From contig NC_021353.1 of the NCBI RefSeq assembly GCF_000404225.1, positions 1,550,001-1,614,000 on the forward strand: a stretch of 64,000 nucleotides of DNA, in the 5' to 3' direction. Source of the DNA: Candidatus Methanomassiliicoccus intestinalis Issoire-Mx1 (GTDB lineage: Archaea > Thermoplasmatota > Thermoplasmata > Methanomassiliicoccales > Methanomassiliicoccaceae). Positions 62,591 to 64,000 of this stretch are shown here, one piece after another. The position numbers and the translations under genes were made by a program. Within the stretch, counting starts at the first letter, position 1. Every line of letters starts with the position of its first letter. Below the pieces are notes generated by a model, which was given only the letters and a program-made list of their open reading frames with translations, was not told the origin of the DNA and searched no databases.

Positions 62591-63763
62591 ATGAACAAAA
62601 TTGGAACGTTTATAATCACGGTGCTAATCGTTGCATCTTTCTCCATAGCTCCTGCAGCATACATGCTAAACGATAAAGCAGATAGTATGGATGGCAATGT
62701 GATATTGGGTGATTATTCGATTACCCAAGAAAAAGCTGATGAAATAAGCAAGCGTGTTGTGACAGCATCATCAATAGAAAATTTTGAATCGATTAAGGCA
62801 GACAGCATAGTATTGATAGATTCGAGCCTCATTGATTCGTCAAATACTCTTGAGTATCGCCAGGCCCTGGCAAACTGCGTTTTAGAAGGCACACCCGTTG
62901 TCTCGTTAGATGATCCGTCTGTATTTATGGAAGATGGATTTGATATCCCGACAGCATTTGCACTAGGCGCAGCTGCATGTGGAATATATTATGATGAAGT
63001 AAACGATGTGACTACATGCTACAGTATAAAAACAAATAATATGACTGAAGCAGAAAATAGACTATATGCCTGGGCAGATGATATGTTAGTTCAAAGTACT
63101 GAATTAAAAGAAGGCGTAGCATTATCTGCCACAAATGGAGCAGAACCTGAGTGGGGATCAGAAATCAGATCTCATACAGATATAGATTGTGGCAGCTATG
63201 GATGGGCATATGTTAGAACAAATTACTTTGAACAGATTACCAATAGTGATACATACAGGTATTATAAAGCAGGCTATATATTCCAAGGTGTTCCAAACTC
63301 TGATTCCAGAATTGCAGACATAAATATTAGATCGGATGTAGATAACCTAAGGAATACGCAACAACTGTTAATATATGGACCAACCAGTACATCTGGTACA
63401 TCACAAGTATCTGTTAACTTGAATTGGAGTGTCAGCCAAAGTGGTCTAGAAGTTGGAATGTCAACTACATGGACATATAGTGTTCCAGATCTAGCAGTAC
63501 ATGACTATTCATCATTTGGGGATGATTTATTTAGTACAAGTCATGATATAAATGAAGGGGAAAATATTGGAAATACTACCACCATGATACAACCAGGTTT
63601 AATATCATCTTCATCAAAATCTAGCAACAATGGTGGATACATTGTAGATGACTACTACAGTATAAATTACTGTAAATATAAAGCTGGATTCTGGCCTTGG
63701 TCACCATGGTACTGTCAGGATTATCAGTTGTATGATGCTACACTTCGTGTAAATATTCCTTAA
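62591..63763 (+). CDS. Secreted protein of unknown function, divergent from the exporter operon
   Basis: A 390-residue protein with a signal peptide (MNKIGTFIITVLIVASFSIA then APAAYM). Residues about 30-190 resemble a pro-region; residues about 195-390 are rich in Ser, Thr, Tyr and Trp, alternate polar and hydrophobic as in beta sandwiches (VSVNLNWSVSQSGLEVGMST), and end with a cysteine-bearing YCKYKAGFWPWSPWYCQDYQ. This pattern fits a secreted toxin-like, bacteriocin-like or adhesive protein but no family is recognised. GGAGG lies 7 nt before the start and a strong terminator follows. Confidence 0.65.
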   Translation: MNKIGTFIITVLIVASFSIAPAAYMLNDKADSMDGNVILGDYSITQEKADEISKRVVTASSIENFESIKADSIVLIDSSLIDSSNTLEYRQALANCVLEGTPVVSLDDPSVFMEDGFDIPTAFALGAAACGIYYDEVNDVTTCYSIKTNNMTEAENRLYAWADDMLVQSTELKEGVALSATNGAEPEWGSEIRSHTDIDCGSYGWAYVRTNYFEQITNSDTYRYYKAGYIFQGVPNSDSRIADINIRSDVDNLRNTQQLLIYGPTSTSGTSQVSVNLNWSVSQSGLEVGMSTTWTYSVPDLAVHDYSSFGDDLFSTSHDINEGENIGNTTTMIQPGLISSSSKSSNNGGYIVDDYYSINYCKYKAGFWPWSPWYCQDYQLYDATLRVNIP

Positions 63764-63780
63764 ACAAACCTGAGAAGTGA

Positions 63781-63804
63781 GTTTGCAGATGTGCATCTGC
63801 AAAC
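63781..63804 (+). terminator. Strong terminator after the secreted protein gene
   Basis: GTTTGCAGAT and its exact complement around a 4-nt loop, directly followed by TTTTCTATTTT, 17 nt past the stop codon. Confidence 0.8.
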
Positions 63805-63894
63805 TTTTCTATTTTAATATGAAGAATAGATCGTGAACTCTTAATCGTAAGATCTTTGTATAAATTATAAAGAGTGAGCAATAAGAATAAAAAC

Positions 63895-63981
63895 TGGTGC
63901 AAGGGAAGGGATTTGAACCCCTGAACCACTAAGGATAAGACCCTGAATCTTACGCCGTTGGCCAAGCTTGGCTACCCTTGC
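63895..63981 (-). tRNA. tRNA-Leu (anticodon CAG), CCA encoded
   Basis: On the minus strand the gene begins GCAAGGGTAGCCAAGCTTGG and folds into a class II tRNA: acceptor GCAAGGG/CCCTTGC, D arm, anticodon stem TAAGA/TCTTA with loop TTCAGGG (anticodon complement at 63943-63945), long variable arm and T arm AGGGGTTCAAATCCCT. The 3' CCA is encoded (63895-63897). Confidence 0.96.
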
Positions 63982-64000
63982 TTATCTTTCACCAAATAAC

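Overview
The window is archaeal and comes from a methyl-reducing, methylamine-using methanogen. The evidence is a methyl-coenzyme M reductase (mcr) operon at the left edge, the McrA-modifying YcaO/TfuA pair, a methylamine methyltransferase activase (RamA), a methylcobamide:CoM methyltransferase, an orphan methylamine-type corrinoid protein, ribosomal protein L15e, TATA-box promoters and Lrp/AsnC regulation. Together with an apparent in-frame amber codon (possible pyrrolysine), Listeria-Bacteroides-type repeat surface proteins and a dockerin-tagged binding protein, this points to a host-associated member of Methanomassiliicoccales (Thermoplasmatota). The lineage is inferred; no marker here proves it.

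Layout. 0-5.4 kb: mcrB-mcrD-mcrG (minus strand, mcrG cut by the edge), ycaO-tfuA, and a divergent SAM methyltransferase, which together form a block for making and modifying methyl-CoM reductase. 5.5-7.8 kb: a secreted protein, an Lrp regulator and two small divergent winged-helix genes around three operator-like dyads. 7.9-11.8 kb: ramA, an mtbA/mtaA-type gene and a corrinoid protein for methylamine-dependent methanogenesis. 11.8-15.8 kb: a metallophosphoesterase, an RNase H-like nuclease and a RecJ-like DHH protein, then argF. 15.9-26.1 kb: mostly housekeeping genes (HdeD-like, AAA ATPase, CPA2 antiporter, hydrolase, acyl-CoA synthetase with an XRE-cupin regulator, flavin reductase, peroxiredoxin, TspO, L15e).

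26.4-33.1 kb holds the most unusual metabolic locus. A single polypeptide fuses a NifH-like reductase to a NifD-like catalytic subunit and is translationally coupled to a second NifD/K-like subunit. It converges on a FecCD/BtuCD-type importer whose binding protein carries a dockerin-like module. 33.6-39.1 kb: a ThiI-like THUMP protein without the PP-loop motif, a TSUP transporter with DUF1634, a DUF4143 ATPase and a hydantoinase/oxoprolinase. 39.1-43.0 kb is gene-poor, with a small winged-helix gene and a QueG-like iron-sulfur protein interrupted by one in-frame TAG.

43.0-58.9 kb is a surface-protein island. It contains a roughly 4,030-residue protein with about 35 Listeria-Bacteroides repeats, a downstream paralogue of its internal domain, and a third repeat protein whose frame is broken by a G15 homopolymer and again by a one-base slip, which suggests a phase-variable locus. 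59.6-63.8 kb: an ABC-2 exporter operon divergent from a secreted protein of unknown function. The window closes with a tRNA-Leu(CAG).

Many genes show Shine-Dalgarno sequences, and several hairpin terminators with T-rich tails can be read directly. I found no CRISPR array, no intact insertion sequence and no integrase.
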